Source: Rhodococcus sp. HNM0563 (GTDB taxonomy: Bacteria; Actinomycetota; Actinomycetes; Mycobacteriales; Mycobacteriaceae). Taken from it: 64,000 bases of DNA. Both the position numbers and the translations under genes were made by a program. How positions within the stretch are numbered: the stretch's first letter is position 1; every line of letters begins with the position of its first letter. The notes under the pieces are model-generated. The model ran no database searches, had not been told where the DNA came from, and was given only the letters and a program-made list of their open reading frames with translations. Shown piece by piece: positions 51,883-60,600 of the stretch. The stretch is from positions 565,965 through 629,964 of the forward strand of contig NZ_JAASAF010000002.1 in assembly GCF_012726195.1 (NCBI RefSeq). Reading direction: 5' to 3'.

Positions 51883-52599
51883 CTAGACGCGCGGCAACGT
51901 GTCGCCGATGAACCGCAGTACCTGCGGCCACGACACGGCATATGCGTCGGCATTGATCGGGTTCGTGTGGCGTTCTCGGCTGCTGAATCCGTGCTCGGCC
52001 CCGGGGAAAACCGCGATGATGCTCGCGCCCGCGGTTCGATTCTGCAGCGCGCTCTGCAGTTCGCCGAACGTCTCGGGGGACATGACGGTGTCGGCGCCGG
52101 CGTGAAGAATCATCACCGGTGCGGTGATACGTGATGCGGACTCGACCGCCTCGACGGTGTGATTCGGGGGCGAGGGCGCGAAGATCGATGGGTGGTAGGC
52201 AATCACATTCGCCAGCCGGGGATCGCCACCGCCGAGGATCAGCGCCAGCCGGCCACCGAGACACCAGCCGATCACCCCCATCTTCGACAATCCGAGTTCA
52301 CCGAAGGCGTACTCGAGCAGAGTGTTCAACTCGGCGAGGACGGCGTTGTCCTGAAGTGCGCCCATCCATTCGACCAGCTTTTCCCGCGGCGTGTCCTCGG
52401 CACTGTGGCCGTGCCACGGGTCCCACACGAGGGCGGTCACGCCGGTGCCTGCGATGTCCTCGGCGTACTCGCGGACCTGCTCGTTGATACCGGTGATCAT
52501 GGGGAGCAGCAGCATCCCGCCGCTGCTTCCGCCGAGGGGGCGGGCGAGAAACGCCCGTAGACCACGGGCTTCGACGAACTCCGCTTCGATGTCGGTCAC
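51883..52599 (-). CDS. dienelactone hydrolase family protein
   Basis: 238 residues from GTG 52599 (AAAGG nine bases upstream). Dienelactone-hydrolase fold with the nucleophile Cys113 in GWCLGGRLAL, the Asp in LHAGADTVMSPE and the His in FPGAEHGFSSRER, giving the Cys-Asp-His triad of the family. Hydrolyses lactones such as dienelactone from ring cleavage, or related esters; no ring-cleavage dioxygenase is in the window. Divergent from the SDR at 52788. Confidence 0.9.
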   Translation of the reverse strand: MTDIEAEFVEARGLRAFLARPLGGSSGGMLLLPMITGINEQVREYAEDIAGTGVTALVWDPWHGHSAEDTPREKLVEWMGALQDNAVLAELNTLLEYAFGELGLSKMGVIGWCLGGRLALILGGGDPRLANVIAYHPSIFAPSPPNHTVEAVESASRITAPVMILHAGADTVMSPETFGELQSALQNRTAGASIIAVFPGAEHGFSSRERHTNPINADAYAVSWPQVLRFIGDTLPRV

Positions 52600-52787
52600 G
52601 TGATGCACCTTTCGACGATGGACCTGCGCCCCATCATGCCGATCACAGAGCAAAGGACACCCTGTTCCCACTGTATGAGATTTTCGAGAATGTCATTTCC
52701 CTATGCGATAGGGTCGTTATCAGTCCCGCACCGGACAGGACCGGATCAACACGCGAGACCTCGACAACACCCGGAAGGACGGTGGCC

Positions 52788-53480
52788 ATGACTCGCACCG
52801 CACTCGTCAGCGGCGGCACCGGCGGACTCGGAGCCGCTGTGACCGCACACCTTCTCGACGCCGGCTGGCGTGTCGTGGTCCCGTGGGTGGCGCCCGAAGA
52901 ACTCGAACGCGTCGGTACTCATCCGAATCTGCACCTCGTCAAGGCCGACCTCTCCGACGAACAGCAGCTCGAGGAGGTCCTAGCGGTCGCGGCCGACGAC
53001 CCCGGCGCCCCACTGTTCGGTGTCGTCAATCTGGTCGGCGGGTTCTCCTCCGGTCCGCGAGTCCACGAGACGCCGATCGGCGTGCTCGATTCCCAATTCG
53101 ACCTCAACGTACGCACGGCCTACTCCGTCAGCCAGGCCGCGCTGCCCCACCTGATCCGTCGCGGCGGTGGATCGATCGTCTGCATCTCCGCCGCCGCGAC
53201 TCACAATCCGTTCTCGGGCGGCGCGTCGTACATCGCCTCGAAGGCAGCCGTCTCGGCGCTCGTCGAGACCATGGCCGTCGAGTACCGCGACGACCACATC
53301 CGAGTCAATGCTCTGCTCCCCGTCGTCATCGACACCCCGGCTAACCGCGCGGCGATGCCCGACGCCGACACCAGTCGGTGGTCGCAGCCCGCCGAGGTTG
53401 CCAAGGTGATCGAATTCCTGCTGTCCGACGCCGGGTCGCCCATCACCGGCGGATTGATCCCGGTGACGAACGTCGGCTGA
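52788..53480 (+). CDS. SDR family oxidoreductase
   Basis: 230 residues from ATG 52788 (AAGGA upstream); a GTG six bases earlier is an alternative. SGGTGGLGAAVTAHLLDAGW, VNLVGGFSSGP, catalytic YIASKAAV and SPITGGLIPVTN. Short SDR. Divergent from dienelactone hydrolase and followed by an SRPBCC gene on the same strand. Substrate unknown. Confidence 0.87.
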   Translation: MTRTALVSGGTGGLGAAVTAHLLDAGWRVVVPWVAPEELERVGTHPNLHLVKADLSDEQQLEEVLAVAADDPGAPLFGVVNLVGGFSSGPRVHETPIGVLDSQFDLNVRTAYSVSQAALPHLIRRGGGSIVCISAAATHNPFSGGASYIASKAAVSALVETMAVEYRDDHIRVNALLPVVIDTPANRAAMPDADTSRWSQPAEVAKVIEFLLSDAGSPITGGLIPVTNVG

Positions 53481-53555
53481 AATGCGACGTCGCGGTCTCG
53501 AATAGCATCGGCAGCGTCACCGCCGAAGATCGAATCGAGATCAGAAGGAGCATCT

Positions 53556-54053
53556 GTGCGTCTGCGCGATTGCCCGACCATCGAAGTCACCGGAACATTG
53601 CCCTGCAGCCCGGACCACGCCTGGGCGCTGGTCACCGACATCGAGTTACCCACACGCACTGACGGCGAACTACAGCGCGCAGAGTGGCTGGACGGCGCCG
53701 ACGGCGTCGCGGTAGGCGCCCGGTTCCGCGGACACAACCACAGTTCACAGATCGGCGAGTGGCACACCGAACCGGAGGTCGTCGAAGTCGAGGACGGTCG
53801 CCGTTGGGTGTGGAGAGTGGGCACCGCCGCGGAACCGATCGCCTTCTGGGGTTTCGAGGTGGACCCGGCCGAAGGCGGCGCCGTCGTCAGGCAGTGGGCG
53901 AAGGTCGGTACCGGCAAGTCACCGTTCTCCGATTTCATCGAGCAGCATCCGGACCGGGAAGGCGAGATCGTCGCCTACCGGCTCGGTGTATGGCGAGATG
54001 GGATGACGGCCAATCTGGCTCTACTCGAGGAACTCGCAGCCGACCACAACTGA
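53556..54053 (+). CDS. SRPBCC (START-like) family protein
   Basis: 165 residues, GTG start with AAGGAG upstream. Begins with RLRDCPTIEVTGTLPCSPDHAWALVTDIEL, where the cone-forming helix-strand pattern of SRPBCC proteins is clear, and ends with a long C-terminal helix (WRDGMTANLALLEELAADHN). Such proteins bind hydrophobic ligands such as polyketides or lipids, or act as cyclases. Ligand unknown. Lies between an SDR and a convergent WhiB gene. Confidence 0.82.
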   Translation: MRLRDCPTIEVTGTLPCSPDHAWALVTDIELPTRTDGELQRAEWLDGADGVAVGARFRGHNHSSQIGEWHTEPEVVEVEDGRRWVWRVGTAAEPIAFWGFEVDPAEGGAVVRQWAKVGTGKSPFSDFIEQHPDREGEIVAYRLGVWRDGMTANLALLEELAADHN

Positions 54054-54116
54054 GGCGACTCTGCCTGTCGGGCACAGGACTACTGGCGGTCGAGCATCGG
54101 AGCGGCGAATTCCCGA

Positions 54117-54392
54117 TCAGGCGGGTACGGGCCTGCCCAGCTTCTTGGCCCTCGAGACCGCGCGGCGCTCGGAGTAGGTCATCCCACCCCAGATGCCGTG
54201 CGGCTCGTCGTTCGCCAACGCGTGATCTCGACACTCGATGATCACCGGGCACGTGCGGCAGATCTTCTTCGCATCGTTCGTCGCACGTGCCACCGGGCCA
54301 CGGCCCGATTCCTTCTGTGGAAAGAACACGGAGGTGTCGAATCCGCGGCAGCGCGCGGCGAGCATCCATTCCCTGTCGGCGAGCCCGCTCAT
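54117..54392 (-). CDS. WhiB family redox-sensing transcription factor
   Basis: 91 residues. Four cysteines C15, C45, C48 and C54 bind a [4Fe-4S] cluster (CRTCPVIIEC segment), followed by the beta-turn GIWGGMTYSERR at about residues 66-77 and a basic C-terminal tail (RAKKLGRPVPA). It partners with a principal sigma factor and responds to redox or NO. Located directly downstream (11 bases) of the thiolase gene on the same strand, so it is probably co-transcribed. WhiB subclass not assigned. Confidence 0.93.
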   Translation of the reverse strand: MSGLADREWMLAARCRGFDTSVFFPQKESGRGPVARATNDAKKICRTCPVIIECRDHALANDEPHGIWGGMTYSERRAVSRAKKLGRPVPA

Positions 54393-54403
54393 ACCGCTCC
54401 CCC

Positions 54404-55600
54404 TCAAGCCGTGGTGATCGACGCGGCCATTCCCTGGCCACCGCCGATGCACATCGTCACCAGCGCGCGGCCACCACCGCGACGCTTCAGTTCGTGCAGA
54501 GCCGTCGTCGCCATCCGGACACCCGTCGCCCCGATGGGGTGACCCAGGGAGATCCCGGATCCGTTGACGTTGAGCTTGTCCCGATCGTCCCAGCCCCATT
54601 GCGACAGCACACCGAGCACTTGGCACGCGAAGGCTTCGTTGAGTTCGACGAGATCGACATCGTCGAATCCGAGGCCGGTGCGATCGAACAGCTTTCGGGT
54701 GGCCGCCACCGGGCCCAGCCCCATGGTCGCCGGGTCGCATCCGGCTGCGGTCCATCCTTCGAGGAAGCCGATCGGCTCGAGACCGTACTCGTCGAGCTTG
54801 TCCTCCGCGACCACGAGAAGCGCTGCGGCCGCATCGTTCTGCTGACTGGCGTTACCCGCGGTGACCACCCCGCCCGGCGTCACAGATCGCAGCTTCGCAA
54901 GGGATTCGGGGGTGCTGTCCGGACGGATACCCTCGTCCCGCGCAACAACGGTGACGTTGCCCTTCCGGTCCTTGACCTCGACCCCGACGACCTCGTCGTC
55001 GAAACGACCGGCCTCCCAGGCAGCATGGGCCCGACGATGACTCTCTGCGGCAAGCGCGTCGGAGTCCTCGCGTGTGATTCCACACTGTTCCGCGACGTTT
55101 TCGGCCGTCTCGATCATTCCGCTGATCTTGCCGAACCGCCATACGGGTTGCGACCGTTCGCGACCCCGATCGAGGCGGTCGTACAGGTTCAGGCCACCTG
55201 AGCGAGCGCCCCAGCGGGCACCGGTCGTGTAGTGCTCGATGTTGCTCATCGACTCGACGCCCCCGGCCACCACGACATTCGCGGCACCGGTCTGCACCAT
55301 CATTGCCGCGGTCACGAGCGCCTGGAGGCCGGTGCCACAACGGCGGTCCGTCTGAATGCCTGCCACCGAGATCGGCAGACCCGCGTCGAGCGCAGCCCAC
55401 CGGCCGATGCACGGTGCCTCCGAACTCGCGTACGACTGACCCATCGCCACTTCTTCGATGAGTTCGGGGTCGATACCCGAACGTGCGACGGTCTCCTTGA
55501 TGACGGTGGTCGCAAGGGTCACCGCCGAGACATCTTTCAGGGCCCCTCCGAAGCGGCCGACGGCGGTACGAACGGGGGCGACGAGTGCCGCTCGGGTCAT
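54404..55600 (-). CDS. acetyl-CoA C-acetyltransferase (thiolase)
   Basis: 398 residues from ATG 55600 (GGAG six bases upstream). Full catalytic set: nucleophile C88 in DRRCGTGLQA, NEAFA, GHPIGATG with His and CIGGGQG with the second Cys. Cleaves 3-ketoacyl-CoA with CoA. A TTTGTACGGCCATTTT box lies 25 bases upstream, identical to the one in the ACAD/CitE spacer at 9 kb. Unlike the two Ltp-type thiolases in this window, it has the nucleophile, so it is a real thiolase. Confidence 0.94.
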   Translation of the reverse strand: MTRAALVAPVRTAVGRFGGALKDVSAVTLATTVIKETVARSGIDPELIEEVAMGQSYASSEAPCIGRWAALDAGLPISVAGIQTDRRCGTGLQALVTAAMMVQTGAANVVVAGGVESMSNIEHYTTGARWGARSGGLNLYDRLDRGRERSQPVWRFGKISGMIETAENVAEQCGITREDSDALAAESHRRAHAAWEAGRFDDEVVGVEVKDRKGNVTVVARDEGIRPDSTPESLAKLRSVTPGGVVTAGNASQQNDAAAALLVVAEDKLDEYGLEPIGFLEGWTAAGCDPATMGLGPVAATRKLFDRTGLGFDDVDLVELNEAFACQVLGVLSQWGWDDRDKLNVNGSGISLGHPIGATGVRMATTALHELKRRGGGRALVTMCIGGGQGMAASITTA

Positions 55601-55624
55601 GACCCACTCCTCTGCGAACAATGA

Positions 55625-55640
55625 TTTGTACGGCCATTTT
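55625..55640. promoter_or_regulatory. TTTGTACGGCCATTTT box, copy 2
   Basis: Identical in all 16 bases to 8968-8983. It lies 25 bases upstream of the thiolase start, near where a promoter would be. A weaker relative (ATATGGCCGGATA) is seen at about 55721-55733. Suggests common control of the 9 kb and 55 kb genes. Confidence 0.6.
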
Positions 55641-55737
55641 TGAATATGTACGCACCGAGGTCAATCGGCAGGGGCTGCACCGATGATCCGAATCGCCGAT
55701 ACGAACGGCTTGCCGTACCTATATGGCCGGATATTCC

Positions 55738-56952
55738 CTACCCGACGATCCCGGCCGCTCGCAGGCCGGCAACCTGTTCGTCCGTCAGGCCGAGTCTGCC
55801 CAGAACGGCGTCGGTGTGCTCACCCAGCGAAGGCACCGCACCCATGGGCAGTTCGACATCGCGGAAGTTCATCGGCGGCAGGATGGCGCGTATCGCTCCC
55901 GATTCGGTCTTCACTTCACGCCATCGATCGCGCTCGCTCAACTGCGGATGGTCGATCAGCCCCGACAGGTCACGCAATCTCGCCGCGGGGATTCCGGCCG
56001 CGGCGAGCTTCTCGTCCAAGTCTGCGCTCGCATAGGCAGCGGTGGCGTCACCGACCAGTTTGTCGACCTCGGCCCGGCGAGCGACTCGTTCGACGTTGGT
56101 CGCATACCGCGGGTCGTTCGCGAACTCCGGCATCCCCAGCACCTCGGTGAGCGCACGCCAGCCCCGATCGTTCTGCACACCGATGAGAATCTCACCGTCG
56201 GCGGTCGGGTACTTGTCGTACGGGGTGATCGACGTGTGCGCGAGCCCCATCCGCGGCACCTGCCGATCCTGGTACATCTGCAGGTACATCGGGTATCCGA
56301 GCCACTCCGCGGTCGCATCGAACATCGACACGTCGATGGTTGCGCCCACGCCTGTCCGATATCTGCGCAGCAGCGCCGCCTGGATCGAGGTCAGCGCATA
56401 CATTCCGGCGGCGATGTCCGACGTGGGGATACCCGTCTTCACCGCAGTCTCCGGCGTACCGGTGATCGAGCACAGCCCCGATTCCGACTGAACCAGCAGG
56501 TCATAGGCCTTCCGGTCACGCATGGGTCCGTCCGTCCCGTAGCCGGACATATTGACGACGATCAGCTCTGGATGGTCGGCGCGCAGATCGTCGGCAGCCA
56601 GACCGAGGCGATCGACCGCGCCGGGAGCGAGGTTCTGCAGGAACACATCGGCGCCCGCGATGAGCGACTTCACCGCTTCGACGCCCTCGGTGGCCTTGAG
56701 ATCCACCGCGAACGATTCCTTGCCCCGGTTGAGCCACACGAAGTGTGCCGCGAGTCCGAGGACCGCACTGTCGTAGTCGCGGGCGAAGTCACCATCGCCG
56801 ACACGCTCGACCTTGACGACTCGTGCGCCGAGGTCGGCCAGATGCCGGGTCGCCAGGGGTGCAGCAACTGCCTGTTCGAGACTCACCACGGTGATGCCCT
56901 CGAGCGGCAGCTCGTACGCACTTGTAGCGCTGTCGGTTTGCTCGGCTGTCAT
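55738..56952 (-). CDS. CaiB/BaiF family CoA-transferase
   Basis: 404 residues, ATG 56952 with GGAGG seven bases upstream. Normal domain order: GITVVSLEQAVAAPLATRHL and ARVVKVERVGDGDF at the N-terminus, then KAYDLLVQSESGL with the catalytic Asp151, DVSMFDATAEWLGYPMYLQM, and C-terminal GEHTDAVLGRLGLTD. Transfers CoA from a donor acyl-CoA to a carboxylate. Lies between the thiolase and a divergent transporter gene. Confidence 0.92.
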   Translation of the reverse strand: MTAEQTDSATSAYELPLEGITVVSLEQAVAAPLATRHLADLGARVVKVERVGDGDFARDYDSAVLGLAAHFVWLNRGKESFAVDLKATEGVEAVKSLIAGADVFLQNLAPGAVDRLGLAADDLRADHPELIVVNMSGYGTDGPMRDRKAYDLLVQSESGLCSITGTPETAVKTGIPTSDIAAGMYALTSIQAALLRRYRTGVGATIDVSMFDATAEWLGYPMYLQMYQDRQVPRMGLAHTSITPYDKYPTADGEILIGVQNDRGWRALTEVLGMPEFANDPRYATNVERVARRAEVDKLVGDATAAYASADLDEKLAAAGIPAARLRDLSGLIDHPQLSERDRWREVKTESGAIRAILPPMNFRDVELPMGAVPSLGEHTDAVLGRLGLTDEQVAGLRAAGIVG

Positions 56953-57022
56953 ATTGCGTCCTCCCTCGAAACTGGGTCGGCTTGTAGTTCTACCAGCGAT
57001 TCCTGATCGATATTTCGCAAAA

Positions 57023-57059
57023 CATAGTATCTATGAGCATCAATAGACTAGTTATTGAT
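57023..57059. promoter_or_regulatory. two palindromes in the CaiB/MFS divergent spacer
   Basis: CATAG-TAT-CTATG (57023-57035) and ATCAATA-N7-TATTGAT (57039-57059) lie side by side in the AT-rich middle of the 234-base spacer. They could be regulator sites for either gene. The sequence does not show which regulator. Confidence 0.45.
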
Positions 57060-57186
57060 ACGTTTTTCGAAACAATTCGACAGGAATCAAGTATTGGACG
57101 GGATCAGATCCGGCTGCCAATCTCAATGAGACGTACGACACATCCGGCTGCTTCATGCGACCGGATCGACCAGAGAGCGGAGTCGC

Positions 57187-58623
57187 ATGACACCCTCGGC
57201 ACCCACCGAACAGGAAGTCGCGAAGAAGGCCCGGAAAGCGGGAATTGCCTCCTTCATCGGCACGACCATCGAGTGGTACGACTTCTACATCTACGGAACG
57301 GCGGCTGCGCTCGTCTTCGGAGAAATTTTCTTCTCCGACGATCTACCCGCCGGCGTCGGAACCCTGCTCGCATTCGTCACGCTGTGGGCCGGCTTCCTTG
57401 CCCGGCCCATCGGGGGCATCATCTTCGGGCACCTGGGCGACCGCATCGGCCGCAAGAACACCCTGGTCATCACCCTCATCATGATGGGCATCGCGACCGT
57501 GGGCATCGGCTTGCTCCCCACCTACGCCCAGATCGGGATCTGGGCACCGATCCTGCTCGTCGCACTCAGAGTCCTACAGGGTGTCGCGGTCGGCGGTGAA
57601 TGGGGCGGTGCGGTTCTCATCGCTTCCGAGAACGCACCCAAGGGCAAGGGCATTCTCTACTCCGCGTTCGCGCAGCAGGGCTCCCCCGCCGGGAACCTCC
57701 TCGCGACCATGGCGTTCTTCTTCCTCGCCGCGATGCCCACCCCCGAGTTCCTGCTCTACGGCTGGCGCATCCCGTTCCTCGTCTCTGCGTTGCTGGTCAT
57801 CGTCGGTATGATCATCCGCCTCAAGCTCGAAGAGTCGGACGCGATGAAAGCAGTCATCGCCAGCAAGAAGGTCGTCAAGCTCCCCATCGCCGAAGTACTG
57901 CGCAAGCACTGGGTTCTGGTGCTGCTCGGTGCAGGCGCTCTCCCCCTCGCTCAGGTGACCTATTTCAAGAACACCTTCGCATTGTCCTGGGCGACAAGTG
58001 AACTCGGATACGAACGAGGAACCTTCCTCGCGATCATCGCCATTGCCCTCGTCGTCCAGTTCATCGTCCAGCCGTTCGGCGCGGTCCTGGTTTCCAGGAT
58101 CGATATGCGCAAGGCCATGTGCCTGATGATCGTGCCCGAGCTCTTCCTGATGCCCGCGATGTTCTTCGCGATCCGCACCGAGACATTCGCTATCGCGGCC
58201 ATCGGAATGTGCCTTGCGACGATTCCACATTCGATGTTCTACGGCGCCATTGCAGGCGTACTCGCCCGGGCATTCCCTGCGAACATCCGCTACTCGGGAC
58301 TCTCCGCGTCCTACCAGCTCTGTTCACTCATCGTCGGCGGCGGCACTCCGGTGCTCGCCCAGTGGATCCTCAATTCGTCGGGCAATGTCACCGGTGTCGC
58401 GATCGCAGCAGGATGCTACGCAGCGGTGTCGCTCGTATGCACGCTGCTGCTGCTCAATCGCACCGGCTACGACCCGAAGGCCCTGTCCCACGCGGAACAG
58501 TCCGACGAGAACGAGCTCGAGCTCGACCGCCACGACGGCGAACCCACGGGCAACGACGAATCGTCGATCCACACCGAGACCGTCCAGGCCGCGAAGCACG
58601 AACAGGTGCGTGTGGGAACCTGA
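57187..58623 (+). CDS. MFS transporter, metabolite:H+ symporter (MHS) type
   Basis: 478 residues, about 12 membrane helices. N-terminus FIGTTIEWYDFYIYGTAAAL and WAGFLARPIGGIIFGHLGDRIGRKNTL (MFS A-motif) and RVLQGVAVGGEWGGAVLIAS are diagnostic of the MHS family (ProP, ShiA, KgtP-like), which imports organic acids with protons. The last 50 residues are polar and cytoplasmic. Divergent from CaiB, convergent with LysR. Likely imports the acid processed by the CoA-transferases around it. Confidence 0.92.
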   Translation: MTPSAPTEQEVAKKARKAGIASFIGTTIEWYDFYIYGTAAALVFGEIFFSDDLPAGVGTLLAFVTLWAGFLARPIGGIIFGHLGDRIGRKNTLVITLIMMGIATVGIGLLPTYAQIGIWAPILLVALRVLQGVAVGGEWGGAVLIASENAPKGKGILYSAFAQQGSPAGNLLATMAFFFLAAMPTPEFLLYGWRIPFLVSALLVIVGMIIRLKLEESDAMKAVIASKKVVKLPIAEVLRKHWVLVLLGAGALPLAQVTYFKNTFALSWATSELGYERGTFLAIIAIALVVQFIVQPFGAVLVSRIDMRKAMCLMIVPELFLMPAMFFAIRTETFAIAAIGMCLATIPHSMFYGAIAGVLARAFPANIRYSGLSASYQLCSLIVGGGTPVLAQWILNSSGNVTGVAIAAGCYAAVSLVCTLLLLNRTGYDPKALSHAEQSDENELELDRHDGEPTGNDESSIHTETVQAAKHEQVRVGT

Positions 58624-58639
58624 TTCGAACCTCCGATCC

Positions 58640-58678
58640 GAGCGGTGCCGACGGTCCCAGCGACCGTCGGCACCGCTC
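58640..58678. terminator. 17-bp bidirectional hairpin
   Basis: GAGCGGTGCCGACGGTC (58640-58656) pairs perfectly with GACCGTCGGCACCGCTC (58662-58678) over the loop CCAGC. It lies between the convergent MFS and LysR genes and reaches into the LysR stop codon. Confidence 0.85.
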
Positions 58679-59570
58679 ATTCGCGAGTCGGCAGCGCCTC
58701 TTCGGACAGCCTGAGGACCTCGGCGAGTGCCGAACTGGTGTCGTCCTCCCGCCATACCAGGCGCACATCGATCGGGCCCTGCTCGGCGAGGGGTACGAAC
58801 ACGACCTCCGAATTCACGACGTGCCGGGCCACCGACGACACCGTCAGTGTGCACCCCACTCCGGCCGAGACCAACGCCACCAAGCCCAGCGAATCAGGGG
58901 CGCTCTGCACGATTCTCGGTGTGAACCCGTCCTCGTGCGCAAGCTTCAGCAGCAGGTCGCGCAGCATCGAGCCCGGCTCCGACGGAAGCATCACCCACGG
59001 CTCGGTTGCCAGATCCGCCAGGTGCACTGCCGGTTCCTCGGCGAGCCGATGTTCCCTCGGCAGTCCGATGACGAGATCCTCACGAGCGATCACACGCGAG
59101 GCGATCCCCGGCGGGAAGAACAGCATCCGCACGATACCGATGTCGAGCGTGTTCTCCGACAACCGATTCAGAACTTCGCTCGCGTAGGCCGAGCTCGCGA
59201 GCACGAACTCGATACCGGGGTGGGTACTCCGCACGAGCTTCGCCCACTGCCCCACCAGGTGATGTGACGACGACCCCGCGAATCCGATGCGTACGCGGCC
59301 GGTCTGTCCGCGGCCCGCCGATGTCACCGCCATCTCCGCGAGCCGCACTGCGTCGAGGACGGCCCGGGCCGGCTCCACGAGCGCTCGTCCGGCTTCTGTC
59401 AGCTGCACGCTGCGCGTGCTGCGCTCGAACAGCGACGCGCCGAGTTGCTTCTCGAGCTGCTTGATCGTCCGGCTCAACGGGGGTTGCGCCAGGTGCAGCC
59501 GCTGCGCGGCCCTGCCGAAATGCAACTCTTCCGCTACCGCGAGAAAGGCCCGGATCTGATGGATTTCCAC
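58677..59570 (-). CDS. LysR family transcriptional regulator
   Basis: 297 residues, GTG start. N-terminal HTH (EIHQIRAFLAVAEELHFGRA then LHLAQPPLSRTIKQLEKQLG) and periplasmic-binding-like effector domain (GRVRIGFAGSSSHHLVGQWA). CbnR/BenM-like group with hydrophobic catabolic effectors. Divergent from the GctAB-type CoA-transferase genes; an inverted repeat GTCACA-N5-TGTGAC in the spacer is a candidate site. It likely activates those genes. Confidence 0.93.
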   Translation of the reverse strand: MEIHQIRAFLAVAEELHFGRAAQRLHLAQPPLSRTIKQLEKQLGASLFERSTRSVQLTEAGRALVEPARAVLDAVRLAEMAVTSAGRGQTGRVRIGFAGSSSHHLVGQWAKLVRSTHPGIEFVLASSAYASEVLNRLSENTLDIGIVRMLFFPPGIASRVIAREDLVIGLPREHRLAEEPAVHLADLATEPWVMLPSEPGSMLRDLLLKLAHEDGFTPRIVQSAPDSLGLVALVSAGVGCTLTVSSVARHVVNSEVVFVPLAEQGPIDVRLVWREDDTSSALAEVLRLSEEALPTRE

Positions 59571-59638
59571 GCGTTCATTATTACCTACAACGCAATAAAG
59601 AGATCGACACTTTGTATTGGACTACATCTATTACGCAT

Positions 59639-59655
59639 GTCACAGTCAGTGTGAC
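59639..59655. promoter_or_regulatory. inverted repeat GTCACA-N5-TGTGAC
   Basis: Perfect 6-base arms (59639-59644 and 59650-59655), 25 bases upstream of the CoA-transferase subunit A start, in the LysR divergent spacer. Possible operator, though LysR sites often have a T-N11-A form. Confidence 0.45.
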
Positions 59656-59679
59656 GCCAGACCGCGGCAGGAGATGGAT

Positions 59680-60600
59680 ATGCCAGCAGACAAAACCATG
59701 ACCATGCGCGATGCCATCGCGACGTACGTCCAGGACGGGATGACCATTGCCCTCGAGGGCTTCTCGCATCTCATCCCGTTCGCCGCAGCACACGAGATCA
59801 TCCGTCAGGGCCGCAAGGACCTGACGCTGTGCCGGATGACGCCGGACATCATCTCCGACCAACTCATCGCCGCAGACTGCGTCACGACCCTCGTCGCATC
59901 GTTCTTCGCGAGTGGATCCGCCGGGTCACTGTACGAGATCCGCCGACGCATCGAGAAGCACGATCCCGTGAAACTCGACGTCGAGGAGTACAGCCACTAC
60001 GGCATGGTGTGCCGCTACCAGGCAGGCGCAGCAGGCCTGCCGTTCTTCCCGCTGCGTTCATACGCCGGGAGCGACCTGCCCGCCCTGAACCCGAAGATCA
60101 AGCTCGTCGAGGACCCCTACGGCAACGGCAGTACCTATGTGGTTCCGCCGCTCAACCCGGATGTCACGATCATCCATGCGCAGCGCGCGGACCGGGCAGG
60201 AAACATCCAGGTCTGGGGAATCGCCGGGGTCCAGCAGGAAGCCGTGTACGCCGCGAAGCACGCGATCGTCGTGGTCGAGGAGATCGTCGACGACGAGACA
60301 GTGCGCTCCGACCCCAGCCGCACGCTCATCCCGTCACACGCTGTCGACGCAGTGGTCGTGTGCCCGCGCGGCGCCCACCCGTCGTACGCGCAGGGCTACT
60401 ACGACCGCGACTGCGGGTTCTATCGGCGCTGGACCGAGATCAGCAAGGACCCACAAGCCCTCCGCACGTGGTTGAAGGACTGGGTGTACGAAATCACCGA
60501 CCACGACGAGTATCTCGCCAAGCTCGGCGAAGACTATTGGAGCGATCTCGAGGTCGCGCCGAGATACTCCGAAGCGGTCAACTACGGGAGCCGAAAGTGA
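59680..60600 (+). CDS. CoA-transferase subunit A (glutaconate-CoA-transferase-like)
   Basis: 306 residues from ATG 59680 (AGGAG six bases upstream). Family I/Gct-like: MTIALEGFSHLIPFAAAHEI, RKDLTLCRMTPDIISDQLIA, ASFFASGSAGSLYEIRRRIE, PDVTIIHAQRADRAGNIQVW and CPRGAHPSYAQGYYDRDC. Pairs with subunit B encoded by the next, overlapping gene. Moves CoA from an acyl donor to an acid. A steroid IpdA assignment was considered; the GctA-type is favoured because subunit B keeps the catalytic Glu. Confidence 0.88.
   Translation: MPADKTMTMRDAIATYVQDGMTIALEGFSHLIPFAAAHEIIRQGRKDLTLCRMTPDIISDQLIAADCVTTLVASFFASGSAGSLYEIRRRIEKHDPVKLDVEEYSHYGMVCRYQAGAAGLPFFPLRSYAGSDLPALNPKIKLVEDPYGNGSTYVVPPLNPDVTIIHAQRADRAGNIQVWGIAGVQQEAVYAAKHAIVVVEEIVDDETVRSDPSRTLIPSHAVDAVVVCPRGAHPSYAQGYYDRDCGFYRRWTEISKDPQALRTWLKDWVYEITDHDEYLAKLGEDYWSDLEVAPRYSEAVNYGSRK

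Noticed and set aside
51764-52264. Extended N-terminus of korA
   Set aside because: It runs through the convergent part of the dienelactone hydrolase gene region, and the KorA gamma domain begins right after ATG 51763.
57153-57165. TCATGCGACCGGA upstream of the MFS gene as a further TRAP-type box
   Set aside because: Only the left half fits and the right half of the palindrome is lost; not counted as part of the regulon.
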